Shown: positions 7,629 through 15,228, counted from the stretch's first letter. The stretch is 32,750 bases of DNA from Brasilonema sp. CT11 (GCF_017982655.1 NZ_JABXYX010000086.1:1-32750), one strand, 5' to 3'. A program made the numbers and translations. The notes: generated by a model from the sequence alone, not told the origin.

Positions 7629-8396
7629 ATGAAGAAGATGTTAAATAGGGTTCCAGAGATTACAGTTGTTTTCTGGATTATTAAGGTTCTCGCAACCACG
7701 GTAGGTGAAACGGCAGCAGATTATTTGTCAGTAACCCTGAACTTTGGTTTAAGTGCTACATCCTATATAATGAGCGGCATATTATTGATTGTGCTTTTGA
7801 ATCAGTTTAGGCTGAAACGGTATATCCCATTGAGTTACTGGGTTGTAGTCGTTTTGATGAGTATTACTGGGACACTGATCACTGATAGATTGGTGGACGA
7901 GCTTAAAGTTAGTTTGATGACAACTACTGTAATTTTTAGTGTTTCCTTATTAGTAGTCTTTGCGCTCTGGTATTCAAACGAAAAGACGTTAGCCATGCAC
8001 TCCATAAATACAGCTAAAAGAGAACTTTTCTACTGGGTAGCTATTTTATTTACGTTTGCCTTGGGCACTGCAACAGGAGACCTCTTAGCAGAGGCTTTGA
8101 GAGTGGGTTATGCAGAATCAGCACTGATATTTGGCGCTTCAATTGCAATCATAGCGAGCAGTTATTATTACTTCCATATGAATGCAGTTTTGGCATTCTG
8201 GTTAGCTTACATCTTGACTCGTCCGCTTGGAGCATCTATAGGCGATTTACTATCCCAGCCAGCTTCAAAAGGTGGCTTTGGTTTAGGTACGGTTGGCACT
8301 AGTATGCTTTTTCTTTCTATAATAACGAGCTTAGTTATTTACTTAAGCCTGAAGCGGAAGAAATCAGTATCATTGCCGATTGACTCACAAAACTGA
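7629..8396 (+). CDS. COG4705-type four-repeat membrane protein (copy 1)
   Basis: Predicted integral membrane protein, 255 residues, which I place in the uncharacterised COG4705 group. Four similar units are visible, each beginning with an aromatic-Trp pair and containing a Gly four residues before Asp: FWIIKVLATTVGETAADYL (15-33), YWVVVVLMSITGTLITDRL, YWVAILFTFALGTATGDLL and FWLAYILTRPLGASIGDLL. The fourth unit ends in a Gly-rich KGGFGLGTVGTS. A strong Shine-Dalgarno (AAAGGAGGAGG) precedes ATG 7629. A paralogue follows at 8624, and the stump of a third is at 12790. Membrane-buried acidic residues in repeated units suggest ion handling, but that is inference. Confidence 0.85.
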   Translation: MKKMLNRVPEITVVFWIIKVLATTVGETAADYLSVTLNFGLSATSYIMSGILLIVLLNQFRLKRYIPLSYWVVVVLMSITGTLITDRLVDELKVSLMTTTVIFSVSLLVVFALWYSNEKTLAMHSINTAKRELFYWVAILFTFALGTATGDLLAEALRVGYAESALIFGASIAIIASSYYYFHMNAVLAFWLAYILTRPLGASIGDLLSQPASKGGFGLGTVGTSMLFLSIITSLVIYLSLKRKKSVSLPIDSQN

Positions 8397-8623
8397 TTGG
8401 CGTATCGCCAAGGGTGTCTGCGCCCTGCGCGATACGCGTAGCGTCAAGCCAAGGGCTTATCGCCTTCTCGAACTTGGGCATTTTTCTGTTTGTGATCTGG
8501 CGATTATGTATTTTTTTTCCTGACTTCTGACTCCTTGTACTAGCAACTTACGTTATTAGTGCCATTTAGCTCTTAGTTGTAAATACCAGACTTCGCTAAT
8601 CTGATTTTTATTGTGAAAAAGAA
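8397..8623. repeat. Intergenic region with GC-rich palindromic repeats
   Basis: The first 70 bases carry short palindromic pieces (GGCGTATCGCC, GCGATACGCGTAGCG, and AAGCCAAGGGCTTATCGCC), typical of cyanobacterial interspersed repeats. The remainder is AT-rich and holds no gene that I can support. Confidence 0.5.
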
Positions 8624-9364
8624 ATGAACAAAGTTGCAAAAGTCACAATTTTCTTCTGGATCATGAAGATCATCGCTACGACGCTCGGCGAGACGGCAGG
8701 TGACTTCATTTCAATGACTCTTGGACTGGGGTATTACATAGGCTTTGCAGTAACGTTCGCCATCCTGGCCATTCTCCTGTTTTTTCAAATTCAATCCGAC
8801 AGATATCGTCCAGTCCTTTATTGGGCGGCTATCATTGCGACAACCACAGCCGGAACCGAAGTTTCAGACCTGATGGATCGATCTTTCGGATTGGGCTACG
8901 CAGTGGGATCGCTCATCTTGGTAGCCGGTCTGTTGAGCGTTCTTGCCATCTGGTACTATCGATATCGGGATCTGAGCGTTTATCCGATTATGAGGAAAGA
9001 CGCAGAGACCACCTATTGGCTGGCCATCGTGTTCTCCAACAGTTTGGGAACGGCCTTTGGTGACTTTCTAACAAGCAACTTGGGACTGAGCTATATCCAG
9101 GGCGCATTCGTGACGGGCAGCGTCATTGGTGTTGTGATCGCGCTTCACTACCTAACAAAGTTGAGTGATATTCTCTTATTCTGGCTCGCGTTCATCTTCA
9201 CGCGACCCTTCGGAGCCACCTTCGGAGATTTTCTTACCAAACCAGTCAAAGATGGCGGTCTATCACTACCAAGGGAATATGCTTCGGCGATCGCCTTTAT
9301 CCTACTGGCAGTTGTCCTATTCTTTTCCGTGCGAAATGAGAAAAAAAGTGCGTCAGCCACTTGA
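8624..9364 (+). CDS. COG4705-type four-repeat membrane protein (copy 2)
   Basis: A 246-residue paralogue of the preceding gene. The four units are clearer here: FWIMKIIATTLGETAGDFI (11-29), YWAAIIATTTAGTEVSDLM, YWLAIVFSNSLGTAFGDFL and FWLAFIFTRPFGATFGDFL, each followed by a GLGY- or KDGG-type turn. Eight hydrophobic segments are likely. Codon choice differs from copy 1: GC-rich third positions are common and several sampled 60-base lines exceed 50% GC, against a lower window average. This suggests separate acquisition rather than a recent local duplication. Function is unknown. The gene lies 128 bases upstream of a PAP2 phosphatase gene. Confidence 0.87.
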   Translation: MNKVAKVTIFFWIMKIIATTLGETAGDFISMTLGLGYYIGFAVTFAILAILLFFQIQSDRYRPVLYWAAIIATTTAGTEVSDLMDRSFGLGYAVGSLILVAGLLSVLAIWYYRYRDLSVYPIMRKDAETTYWLAIVFSNSLGTAFGDFLTSNLGLSYIQGAFVTGSVIGVVIALHYLTKLSDILLFWLAFIFTRPFGATFGDFLTKPVKDGGLSLPREYASAIAFILLAVVLFFSVRNEKKSASAT

Positions 9365-9475
9365 GTGATGCATTTAAGCAGATAGATGATTCACCCGATA
9401 ATAGGAACACCCCTCATCCTCGGAATCGTAGGTTTGCTAAACCTTCCCCTTCTGATTTTTTGTTTTGCTGAAACG

Positions 9476-10195
9476 ATGAATGACATTAAAGTATGCTCCG
9501 AAAAATTTCAACTTTCTGGTTGCGTTATATACATCCTCGTTTGGCTCCTTTAATTGCCACAATTGGTATTGTTGGACTTATTAGCTGTCTGCTCATCCTT
9601 TTTGTTTTAGCAAACTTAGCAGAAGAGGTTTTAGAGCGAGAAGCTTTTGCATTTGATACGACTTTTCTGTTATGGCTACATCAATTTGCTAATCCAACTC
9701 TAGATAATTTGATGCTGTTTATTACAAATATTGGTAATCCTAGGACAGTGGTTACGGTTGCAGCAGTTACTGTCTTGTTACTTTGGTGGCGACGTTACCG
9801 AGAAGAAGCAAAAGTTTTTGTACTTGCTTGCTTGGGAGCATTTATTTTAAATACAGAACTGAAGTTATTTTTTTCTAAACCTCGTCCTGAACTTTGGCAT
9901 CAGTTGATTTCTGAAAAATCTTTTAGTTTTCCTAGTGGTCATGCACTAGGTTCTATGGTTCTATATGGTTTTATCGCTTACTTGCTAGCAATTCACTATC
10001 CTAAGTTATCCGGAGTAATTTACAGTTTAGCAATTATTTTAATCGCAGCCATTGGCATCAGTCGCTTATATTTGGGAGTACATTGGCCCACAGATATTAT
10101 TGCAGGTTATGGAGTCGGTTTCTTGTGGTTGATGATATGTATCACGATGTTAAAACTGCAAAGATTGAGGCAGTTGAAATGATGCTTTAGAAATT
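9476..10195 (+). repeat. 720-bp direct repeat, copy 1 (PAP2 unit)
   Basis: Matches 12983-13702 at a constant offset of 3507 with no indels. It starts at ATGAATGACATTAAA ahead of the PAP2 gene and ends in GATGCTTTAGAAATT just after its stop. Two blocks, 9592-9804 and 9841-9980, are identical to the other copy. Confidence 0.93.
9493..10182 (+). CDS. PAP2-family membrane phosphatase (copy 1)
   Basis: Type 2 phosphatidate phosphatase/undecaprenyl-diphosphatase-like enzyme, 229 residues, with several membrane helices. All three PAP2 signatures are intact: KLFFSKPRP with Lys124, Arg131 and Pro132; PSGH at 147-150; and SRLYLGVHWPTD with Arg191, His197 and Asp201. These make up the His-based phosphatase site, which acts on lipid phosphates at the outer membrane face. 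ATG 9493 is the start in the conserved repeat unit. The second copy at 13000 differs at ten residues. Its place after COG4705 genes suggests co-function, but the lipid substrate cannot be told from sequence. Confidence 0.93.
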   Translation: MLRKISTFWLRYIHPRLAPLIATIGIVGLISCLLILFVLANLAEEVLEREAFAFDTTFLLWLHQFANPTLDNLMLFITNIGNPRTVVTVAAVTVLLLWWRRYREEAKVFVLACLGAFILNTELKLFFSKPRPELWHQLISEKSFSFPSGHALGSMVLYGFIAYLLAIHYPKLSGVIYSLAIILIAAIGISRLYLGVHWPTDIIAGYGVGFLWLMICITMLKLQRLRQLK

Positions 10196-10409
10196 TTATC
10201 GTTCCTATGCTCTGCTTGGGAATGCCCTCATGGAGGCTCCGCCTGCAGTAAAATTAGGCATAATTAGAAAATAAGGAATTGCGATAAGCCCTTTGGGCGG
10301 CTAAGAGCTGGAGCATCGCCTTCTCCTTCAAACACGTTACGCCCCAGAATGCTTGTGCGCAGGACTTACGGCAGTGTTCCTTGCCTAATCGCTATCAGAA
10401 ACTGAAGGA
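10183..10409. repeat. Intergenic region with interspersed palindromes
   Basis: No gene seen. Contains GC-rich palindromic fragments such as GAGGCTCCGCCTG and AAGCCCTTTGGGCGGC. It also contains GCGCAGGACTTACGGC, which reappears in nearly the same form at about 12697, suggesting shared repeat material on both sides of the KAP gene. Confidence 0.45.
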
Positions 10410-10535
10410 CTAGAACACCGATTCAGTATTCACCAATTGTGATAAAAAACCCGGTTTCTTCTCATTAGTTGTCGAAATATCAGTCTTTCCAGTAACCGAA
10501 ACCGGGTTTTTGGCATTAATGAATCGGTGTTCTAG
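10410..10535. mobile_element. 126-bp nested-palindrome element
   Basis: The outer inverted repeat CTAGAACACCGATTCA (10410-10425) pairs perfectly with 10520-10535. Nested inside, AAAAACCCGGTTTC (10445-10458) pairs with GAAACCGGGTTTTT (10498-10511). The design looks like a small MITE that also carries a bidirectional terminator. Its right end supplies the last codons and stop of the KAP NTPase gene (ARTPIH). Confidence 0.65.
10445..10511. terminator. Bidirectional terminator-like hairpin
   Basis: A 14-base perfect stem with a 39-base loop. GC-rich ACCCGGT cores are flanked by an A run on one side and a T run on the other, so it could stop transcription from both the PAP2 side and the KAP gene. 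Confidence 0.5.
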
Positions 10536-12552
10536 CTTTTTCAGAACATTCTGCGTTTTGTGCCTGCTTTCTTTTAGCAACAATTTCTTTCAGTTCTTTA
10601 AGATGTTGTCTGCTAATTAACCCATCATCTTGAAGGTGAAATATATCTGAGGTGTACTCACTTTGTTGCTCATTCAAATTTTCTAATTCTTTTGTAATTA
10701 TTGACAATGCTTTTCCTTGACTCATTGAGGTTTTTAACACTTCAAACCGTGTAGCTTCATCAAGACGACATAATAACCGTAAGATGATACGACGAATTCT
10801 AATTTCATTCCCAAAATCAAAAATTGTGCTATGAGAATCATCTTCAGAAAGTAACAGTTCTTCTCCCACATCAAATAAAGCTTCCACAATTGAGGTAATG
10901 CTAGAGGTAGGAATTTCTTTTATTGCGCCATCTTCAAGTTTTTCTAAAAATGCCCGAACTTGAGTTGTACCATCAGGACGTATTTGCTCAGACAGTTCTA
11001 TAAGTTTTTCTCCAAATGCCTTGGCATCATAGGCGCAAGCAAGAATGCCTTGGATCTGAGTCTTAGATAAATCAGCTTCTGGTAAAGTTAAACGGAAGTA
11101 GATAGGAAATATTTCTGGACAGCATACACGGTGTTGCTCTCGCCACATTAATTTTTGTTCCTTATTACATCTGTTTCCCCAAACACCTTCTAATTTAGGA
11201 AAAAGAATTCTGAGCAGAGTTTGAACAGGTTGCTTATCTTGCTCTCGCAACTGAGCCAGCCAAGAATTATGAAAATTTTTCAATTGATCTAAGGAATAAT
11301 TGATTGGCTCTATAAAAGCATTTTTGTTTTTGCGAATTATGTTATGTACCATTGGATGAAAAACCCGTAATGATTCTAAAGCAATAAAATCTACTGGGTT
11401 CACTTCGCCTTGCACTACGGGATATGTCATTGTTAAGGTGTCAGTTAGATGAACAATGTCGCGGAGGTTAGTAATGAAGTGGTCTATTCCTTGAAAGTAA
11501 ACATTGCTCCAATAAATTTGATCAAATAGTTGAGTCACTTCTGTGGCTGGATTTTCCACATCAGCTTCCTCCAAGTCAGGAACTTCTTGAGGTTCTGATT
11601 GTTCCAAGTCGGCGCTGAGATCTCTCTTAGCAGACGGCTGATTCGAGTTAGGGCGATGCTCCTGCAGGGAGCCATCCTTTGAGCGATCGCCGTCCTTTGA
11701 GCGATCGCCGCCCTTTGAGCGATCGCCGCTCTTTGAGCGATCGCCGTCCTTTGAGCGATCGCCATCTTTTGGTGTGCCAATCAGAACACTATTAAGTTTT
11801 TCAAAAAATAGCCTGCGAAGTGAAGTTTTATCTGGAGAAGGTAACTCAAAAGGAACTTGAATAGTTTTCTCCAAATATGCTTCTGGTGATATCTCCTGAG
11901 TTTCGCAAAGTGCTTTGCTAACAACTTCTTTATCAAAAACCAGAAGATAGACAACGTTACGAAAATTTGGAATTGCTTTAAAAATGCGAAATAGCTGCTT
12001 AATATCTTCTATGGGAAGCCTATCAATATCATCAATTGCAACGACTATTCGCTGCTCCTGCTGCACCACTATATTTTCGAGTTCTTCTTTTAACTCGGAA
12101 GCTTCCTTTGATTGCTCGTCAAATAATGTTGCTACTGCCATGCCAGCTTGAGCGTAAGGGAGGGGAACTTGAGAAACAACTTTAGCAACATCGGCTATTC
12201 GCTCTTTCAAGCCTTTGGGCATATATTTTCCAGAGGTTAAAACGCTGTGTAATTGGTCAAAAAAGCGCCTTGTAATGTCTTGGTTTCCAGTAAACAACCA
12301 AGCATTAAAATGAACGACGATTGGTTGCTCCTCATCAGGCTTGTGTTTAAGACAATGAACTACAAAGTTCAACAGTGTCGATTTGCCGGAACCCCACGAA
12401 CCGTACACTGCAATCACAAACCCTTCACTCAGGCTCATTTTGCAAATACTATCTGCCAAATGCTTGGCGAAGGGCGCGTATCCTAGTCGGTCTTTTTCTG
12501 GTTCGATCAAGAAGTCATCTTGCCGATGGTTATGAGTTTCAGTTTGTGCCAT
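10516..12552 (-). CDS. KAP-family P-loop NTPase
   Basis: A 678-residue protein with a KAP NTPase domain at the N-terminus. Walker A is GSWGSGKST at 51-59, preceded by FVIAVY. HFNAWLFTGN follows at 81-90, and Walker B is RIVVAIDDIDRLP with Asp174-Asp175. A YLLVFDKEVVSKAL strand-helix follows. Many KAP proteins carry membrane helices inside the domain; here that position (about 122-145) is only weakly hydrophobic, so it may be soluble. Residues 262-294 are a tandem DGDRSK-type hexapeptide repeat encoded by HIP1 sites. An acidic Pro/Gln/Glu-rich linker then runs to about 340 before a helical C-terminal region without recognised domains. KAP NTPases have been linked to membrane-associated and defence-island roles, but no partner gene is adjacent. 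It is flanked by palindromic repeats, and its last residues derive from one. Confidence 0.88.
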   Translation of the reverse strand: MAQTETHNHRQDDFLIEPEKDRLGYAPFAKHLADSICKMSLSEGFVIAVYGSWGSGKSTLLNFVVHCLKHKPDEEQPIVVHFNAWLFTGNQDITRRFFDQLHSVLTSGKYMPKGLKERIADVAKVVSQVPLPYAQAGMAVATLFDEQSKEASELKEELENIVVQQEQRIVVAIDDIDRLPIEDIKQLFRIFKAIPNFRNVVYLLVFDKEVVSKALCETQEISPEAYLEKTIQVPFELPSPDKTSLRRLFFEKLNSVLIGTPKDGDRSKDGDRSKSGDRSKGGDRSKDGDRSKDGSLQEHRPNSNQPSAKRDLSADLEQSEPQEVPDLEEADVENPATEVTQLFDQIYWSNVYFQGIDHFITNLRDIVHLTDTLTMTYPVVQGEVNPVDFIALESLRVFHPMVHNIIRKNKNAFIEPINYSLDQLKNFHNSWLAQLREQDKQPVQTLLRILFPKLEGVWGNRCNKEQKLMWREQHRVCCPEIFPIYFRLTLPEADLSKTQIQGILACAYDAKAFGEKLIELSEQIRPDGTTQVRAFLEKLEDGAIKEIPTSSITSIVEALFDVGEELLLSEDDSHSTIFDFGNEIRIRRIILRLLCRLDEATRFEVLKTSMSQGKALSIITKELENLNEQQSEYTSDIFHLQDDGLISRQHLKELKEIVAKRKQAQNAECSEKARTPIH
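11671..11772. repeat. 18-bp tandem array of HIP1 sites inside the KAP gene
   Basis: Five 18-base units of the form GCCGTCCTTTGAGCGATC plus a partial sixth place GCGATCGC at 11683, 11701, 11719, 11737 and 11755. The units differ at one to three bases, all next to the DG/SG/GG codon. The unit length is a multiple of three, so the frame is kept and the KAP protein gains repeated DGDRSK hexapeptides. Confidence 0.97.
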
Positions 12553-12789
12553 AAGAAACTTTATTGACTTTTATTCTCATCGTGGCACATATATTAGGTA
12601 GGACTACGCCATCCTAAGATAGAATTCTGTGCTATGCGCTTTGTGTCAAGCGTATGCGCAAAGCGCACGCTGCGCGCCGAGAGTGCCTGTCCGCAGGACT
12701 TACGGCTTATCGCTTAAAGGGCGGTTTCCGTACATATCATAGGTATGCGTATGCCTAACCAAGGATAAAATTTTTAAAGAGCAATAGTT
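12553..12789. repeat. Upstream region of the KAP gene with palindromic repeats
   Basis: No gene is supported. It must hold the KAP promoter on the minus strand. GC-rich repeat pieces include GCGCAAAGCGCACGCTGCGC and CCGCAGGACTTACGGC, the latter shared with about 10362. Confidence 0.45.
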
Positions 12790-12990
12790 TGGATTGCGTT
12801 TGTCTTAACCCGACCATTTGGTGCAACACTGGGGGATGTTCTTACAAAACCAGACGAAAAAGGTGGTTTCGGTTTTGGTACTATCGGCTCATCTATAGTC
12901 CTTATGTCAATACTTGGAGTCTGCTGTATTCTGTTCACAACTTTAAACCAGATAAGACTAAGTGTGGCCGGGGCTTCTAACTATGAATGA
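12790..12990 (+). pseudogene. C-terminal stump of a third COG4705 gene
   Basis: The frame starting TGG at 12790 reads WIAFVLTRPFGATLGDVLTK, then EKGGFGFGTIGSS, and ends at a TGA at 12988. This matches the fourth repeat and tail of the two intact COG4705 proteins (WLAFIFTRPFGATFGDFLTK and KGGFGLGTVGTS). The first three repeats are absent and replaced by unrelated repeat-rich DNA. The stump ends in the PAP2 repeat unit (its stop overlaps ATGAATGA), so the ancestral order was COG4705 then PAP2, as at 8624-10182. Confidence 0.85.
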
Positions 12991-13702
12991 CATTAAAATA
13001 TGCTCCGACAAATTTCTCATTTCTGGTTGCGTCATATACATCCTCGTTTAGCTCCCTTAATTGCCACAACTGGTATTGTTGGACTTATAAGTTGTCTACT
13101 CATCCTTTTTGTTTTAGCAAACTTAGCAGAAGAGGTTTTAGAGCGAGAAGCTTTTGCATTTGATACGACTTTTCTGTTATGGCTACATCAATTTGCTAAT
13201 CCAACTCTAGATAATTTGATGCTGTTTATTACAAATATTGGTAATCCTAGGACAGTGGTTACGGTTGCAGCAGTTACTGTCTTGTTACTTTGGTGGCGAC
13301 GTTACCGAGAACAAGCGAAAGTTTTTGTGCTTGCTTGCTTGGGAGCTTTTATTTTAAATACAGAACTGAAGTTATTTTTTTCTAAACCTCGTCCTGAACT
13401 TTGGCATCAGTTGATTTCTGAAAAATCTTTTAGTTTTCCTAGTGGTCATGCACTAGGTTCTATGGTTCTATATGGTTTTATCGCTTATTTGCTAGCAATT
13501 CACTATCCTAAGTTATCCAGAGTAATTTACAGTTTAGTAGTTACTTTAATCGCAGCCATTGGCATCAGTCGCTTATATTTGGGAGTACATTGGCCTACAG
13601 ATATTATTGCAGGTTATGGAGTCGGTTTCTTGTGGTTGATGACATGTATCACGATGTTAAAACTGCAAAGATTGAGGCAGTTGAAATGATGCTTTAGAAA
13701 TT
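12983..13702 (+). repeat. 720-bp direct repeat, copy 2 (PAP2 unit)
   Basis: Second copy of 9476-10195 at offset 3507, without gaps. Differences cluster at the two ends and near the codons for residues 105 and 174-182, leaving long identical blocks between. Confidence 0.93.
13000..13689 (+). CDS. PAP2-family membrane phosphatase (copy 2)
   Basis: A 229-residue duplicate of the gene at 9493. It differs at residues 4, 7, 12, 24, 105, 174, 180, 181, 182 and 215, none of which touch the catalytic KPRP, PSGH or SR-H-D motifs, so both copies should be active. The substitutions lie in the N-terminal arm, a loop and transmembrane faces. It follows the COG4705 stump. Retention of two intact copies may reflect dosage, different regulation, or a recent conversion event. 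Confidence 0.92.
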   Translation: MLRQISHFWLRHIHPRLAPLIATTGIVGLISCLLILFVLANLAEEVLEREAFAFDTTFLLWLHQFANPTLDNLMLFITNIGNPRTVVTVAAVTVLLLWWRRYREQAKVFVLACLGAFILNTELKLFFSKPRPELWHQLISEKSFSFPSGHALGSMVLYGFIAYLLAIHYPKLSRVIYSLVVTLIAAIGISRLYLGVHWPTDIIAGYGVGFLWLMTCITMLKLQRLRQLK

Positions 13703-13775
13703 ACACATCGTAGCGGAGTCCTTCCGACAGCTCCTGATAGAATCTTTAAGCTGATACAAGTCATTCTTTCTCGCC

Positions 13776-14609
13776 ATGCAAACTAACTGGCAAATAGCTA
13801 AAACCTACGAAGACATTCTCTATCACAAAGCAGATGGCATTGCCAAAATTACCATCAACCGTCCTCACAAAAGAAATGCCTTTCGTCCTAAAACTGTTTT
13901 TGAACTGTACAACGCTTTCTATGATGCCCGCGAAGATACTAGTATCGGCGTTGTTCTATTTACTGGTGCTGGTCCACATACTGATGGTAAGTATGCTTTC
14001 TGTGCAGGAGGTGACCAAAGTGTGCGAGGACACGCTGGCTATGTAGACGATGATGGTGTACCACGTTTGAACGTGCTGGACTTACAACGCCTGATTCGTT
14101 CCATGCCAAAAGTAGTTATTGCCCTTGTTGCTGGGTATGCCATTGGTGGAGGACACGTCCTGCACTTAATTTGTGATCTAACTATTGCGGCTGATAACGC
14201 CATTTTTGGACAGACTGGTCCGAAAGTTGGTAGTTTTGATGGAGGTTTTGGTGCTAGCTATCTTGCCCGCATTGTTGGACAAAAAAAGGCGCGAGAAATC
14301 TGGTTTCTCTGCCGACAGTACAATGCACAGCAAGCACTAGAAATGGGTTTAGTCAATTGCGTTGTTCCAATAGAACAACTTGAAGCTGAAGGTATCCAGT
14401 GGGCGCGAGAGATTTTAGAAAAAAGCCCAATCGCCATTCGTTGTCTCAAAGCAGCATTTAATGCTGACTGTGATGGACAAGCTGGTTTGCAAGAATTAGC
14501 AGGCAATGCCACTTTACTCTATTACATGACAGAAGAAGGACGAGAAGGAAAACAAGCTTTTCTAGAAAAGCGTCCACCGAACTTTCATCAATATCCCTGG
14601 CTCCCCTAA
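13776..14609 (+). CDS. menB: 1,4-dihydroxy-2-naphthoyl-CoA synthase
   Basis: Crotonase-family enzyme that closes the second aromatic ring in menaquinone/phylloquinone synthesis, converting o-succinylbenzoyl-CoA to 1,4-dihydroxy-2-naphthoyl-CoA. In cyanobacteria this yields the photosystem I cofactor phylloquinone. MenB hallmarks separate it from generic enoyl-CoA hydratases: [11 protein letters not shown] (28-38), CAGGDQ (76-81), [11 protein letters not shown] (120-130), [11 protein letters not shown] (147-157) and the C-terminal [16 protein letters not shown]. Length of 277 residues is normal. A strong intrinsic terminator follows. No other men genes are nearby, consistent with the scattered men genes of cyanobacteria. 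Confidence 0.96.
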   Translation: MQTNWQIAKTYEDILYHKADGIAKITINRPHKRNAFRPKTVFELYNAFYDAREDTSIGVVLFTGAGPHTDGKYAFCAGGDQSVRGHAGYVDDDGVPRLNVLDLQRLIRSMPKVVIALVAGYAIGGGHVLHLICDLTIAADNAIFGQTGPKVGSFDGGFGASYLARIVGQKKAREIWFLCRQYNAQQALEMGLVNCVVPIEQLEAEGIQWAREILEKSPIAIRCLKAAFNADCDGQAGLQELAGNATLLYYMTEEGREGKQAFLEKRPPNFHQYPWLP

Positions 14610-14625
14610 AAATACAAAAAGTCGC

Positions 14626-14660
14626 AAAAATCGCACCTTTGATCAAAGGTGCGATTTTTT
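14626..14660 (+). terminator. Intrinsic terminator of menB
   Basis: A 15-base perfect stem, AAAAATCGCACCTTT with AAAGGTGCGATTTTT, has a 4-base GATC loop and ends in a T run. It sits 16 bases after the menB stop. Confidence 0.92.
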
Positions 14661-14928
14661 GAGTGTTCAGGTTTTTTGAAGACCTATAGATATTAAAAGC
14701 GAATTTTATTTTTGAAATTTATCAAATTATCCAACTTTGTCCAAATTCTCGCTTTCAGTTTTTTACCCTATGTATGTCACTTCCACAAAGTAAACTCTGA
14801 AATATTCGCGCTTTATACGGTCTAGGTCTTATTTGTCTTCCACAAAAACAGGTGTGAACCAATTCGCCCAAAACAGCACTAAAAGGGTGCTTCTACAATT
14901 TGACTTTTTCTGTTTTGGCAAAAGAAAG

Positions 14929-15228
14929 CTATATTAGTACAGCCTCAGCTTTCGCCTTTTCAAAAGAGCAGGGAGCAGCTGTTTCCTCAACGGGATCAAG
15001 GGCAGGCTTGTTTAAACCTGAAGCCAAGACTAATGTTGCATCTGGCAAACTCCAAACATCTTCTAAATTTTCCCAAGAAGGAGTGAACGCTGGGAGCGCC
15101 AAAGAACAAGCCTTCCAATTTCCTCGAACTGGTGCTCCTAACTGTTGGCAGAATCCGCCGCGACGTCCCTCTATATCGTAATAACGACAATGTTTACAGG
15201 CAGAAGTCAATGATTTTATCTGTTTCAT
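14929..15228 (-). CDS. Small conserved Cys-rich cyanobacterial protein
   Basis: A 99-residue protein that I recognise as a type widely conserved in cyanobacteria but without a named function. The N-terminal half carries the conserved part: SACKHCRYYDIEGRRGG, then FCQQLGAPVRGNWKACSLALP, giving Cys11, Cys14, Cys27 and Cys41. The spacing would suit a zinc or iron-sulfur site, which is inference. The C-terminal half is variable. The ATG at 15228 is preceded by AAAGGC. Plus-strand frames over the same DNA lack any recognisable signature. Confidence 0.78.
   Translation of the reverse strand: MKQIKSLTSACKHCRYYDIEGRRGGFCQQLGAPVRGNWKACSLALPAFTPSWENLEDVWSLPDATLVLASGLNKPALDPVEETAAPCSFEKAKAEAVLI

Noticed and set aside
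11535-11780. Alternative minus-strand frame with repeated AIAQR units
   Set aside because: It is only the other reading of the HIP1 tandem array inside the KAP gene. It has no ribosome-binding site or family match, and the KAP frame explains the DNA.
10516-12552. KAP NTPase interpreted as part of a defence system
   Set aside because: Some KAP proteins occur in defence islands, but no nuclease, restriction, toxin or other defence gene adjoins it; only repeats and PAP2 genes do. The claim cannot be supported here.
12789-12980. A 63-codon plus-strand ORF over the COG4705 stump
   Set aside because: A different frame over the same bases reads clearly as the COG4705 fourth repeat, so this ORF is a shadow.
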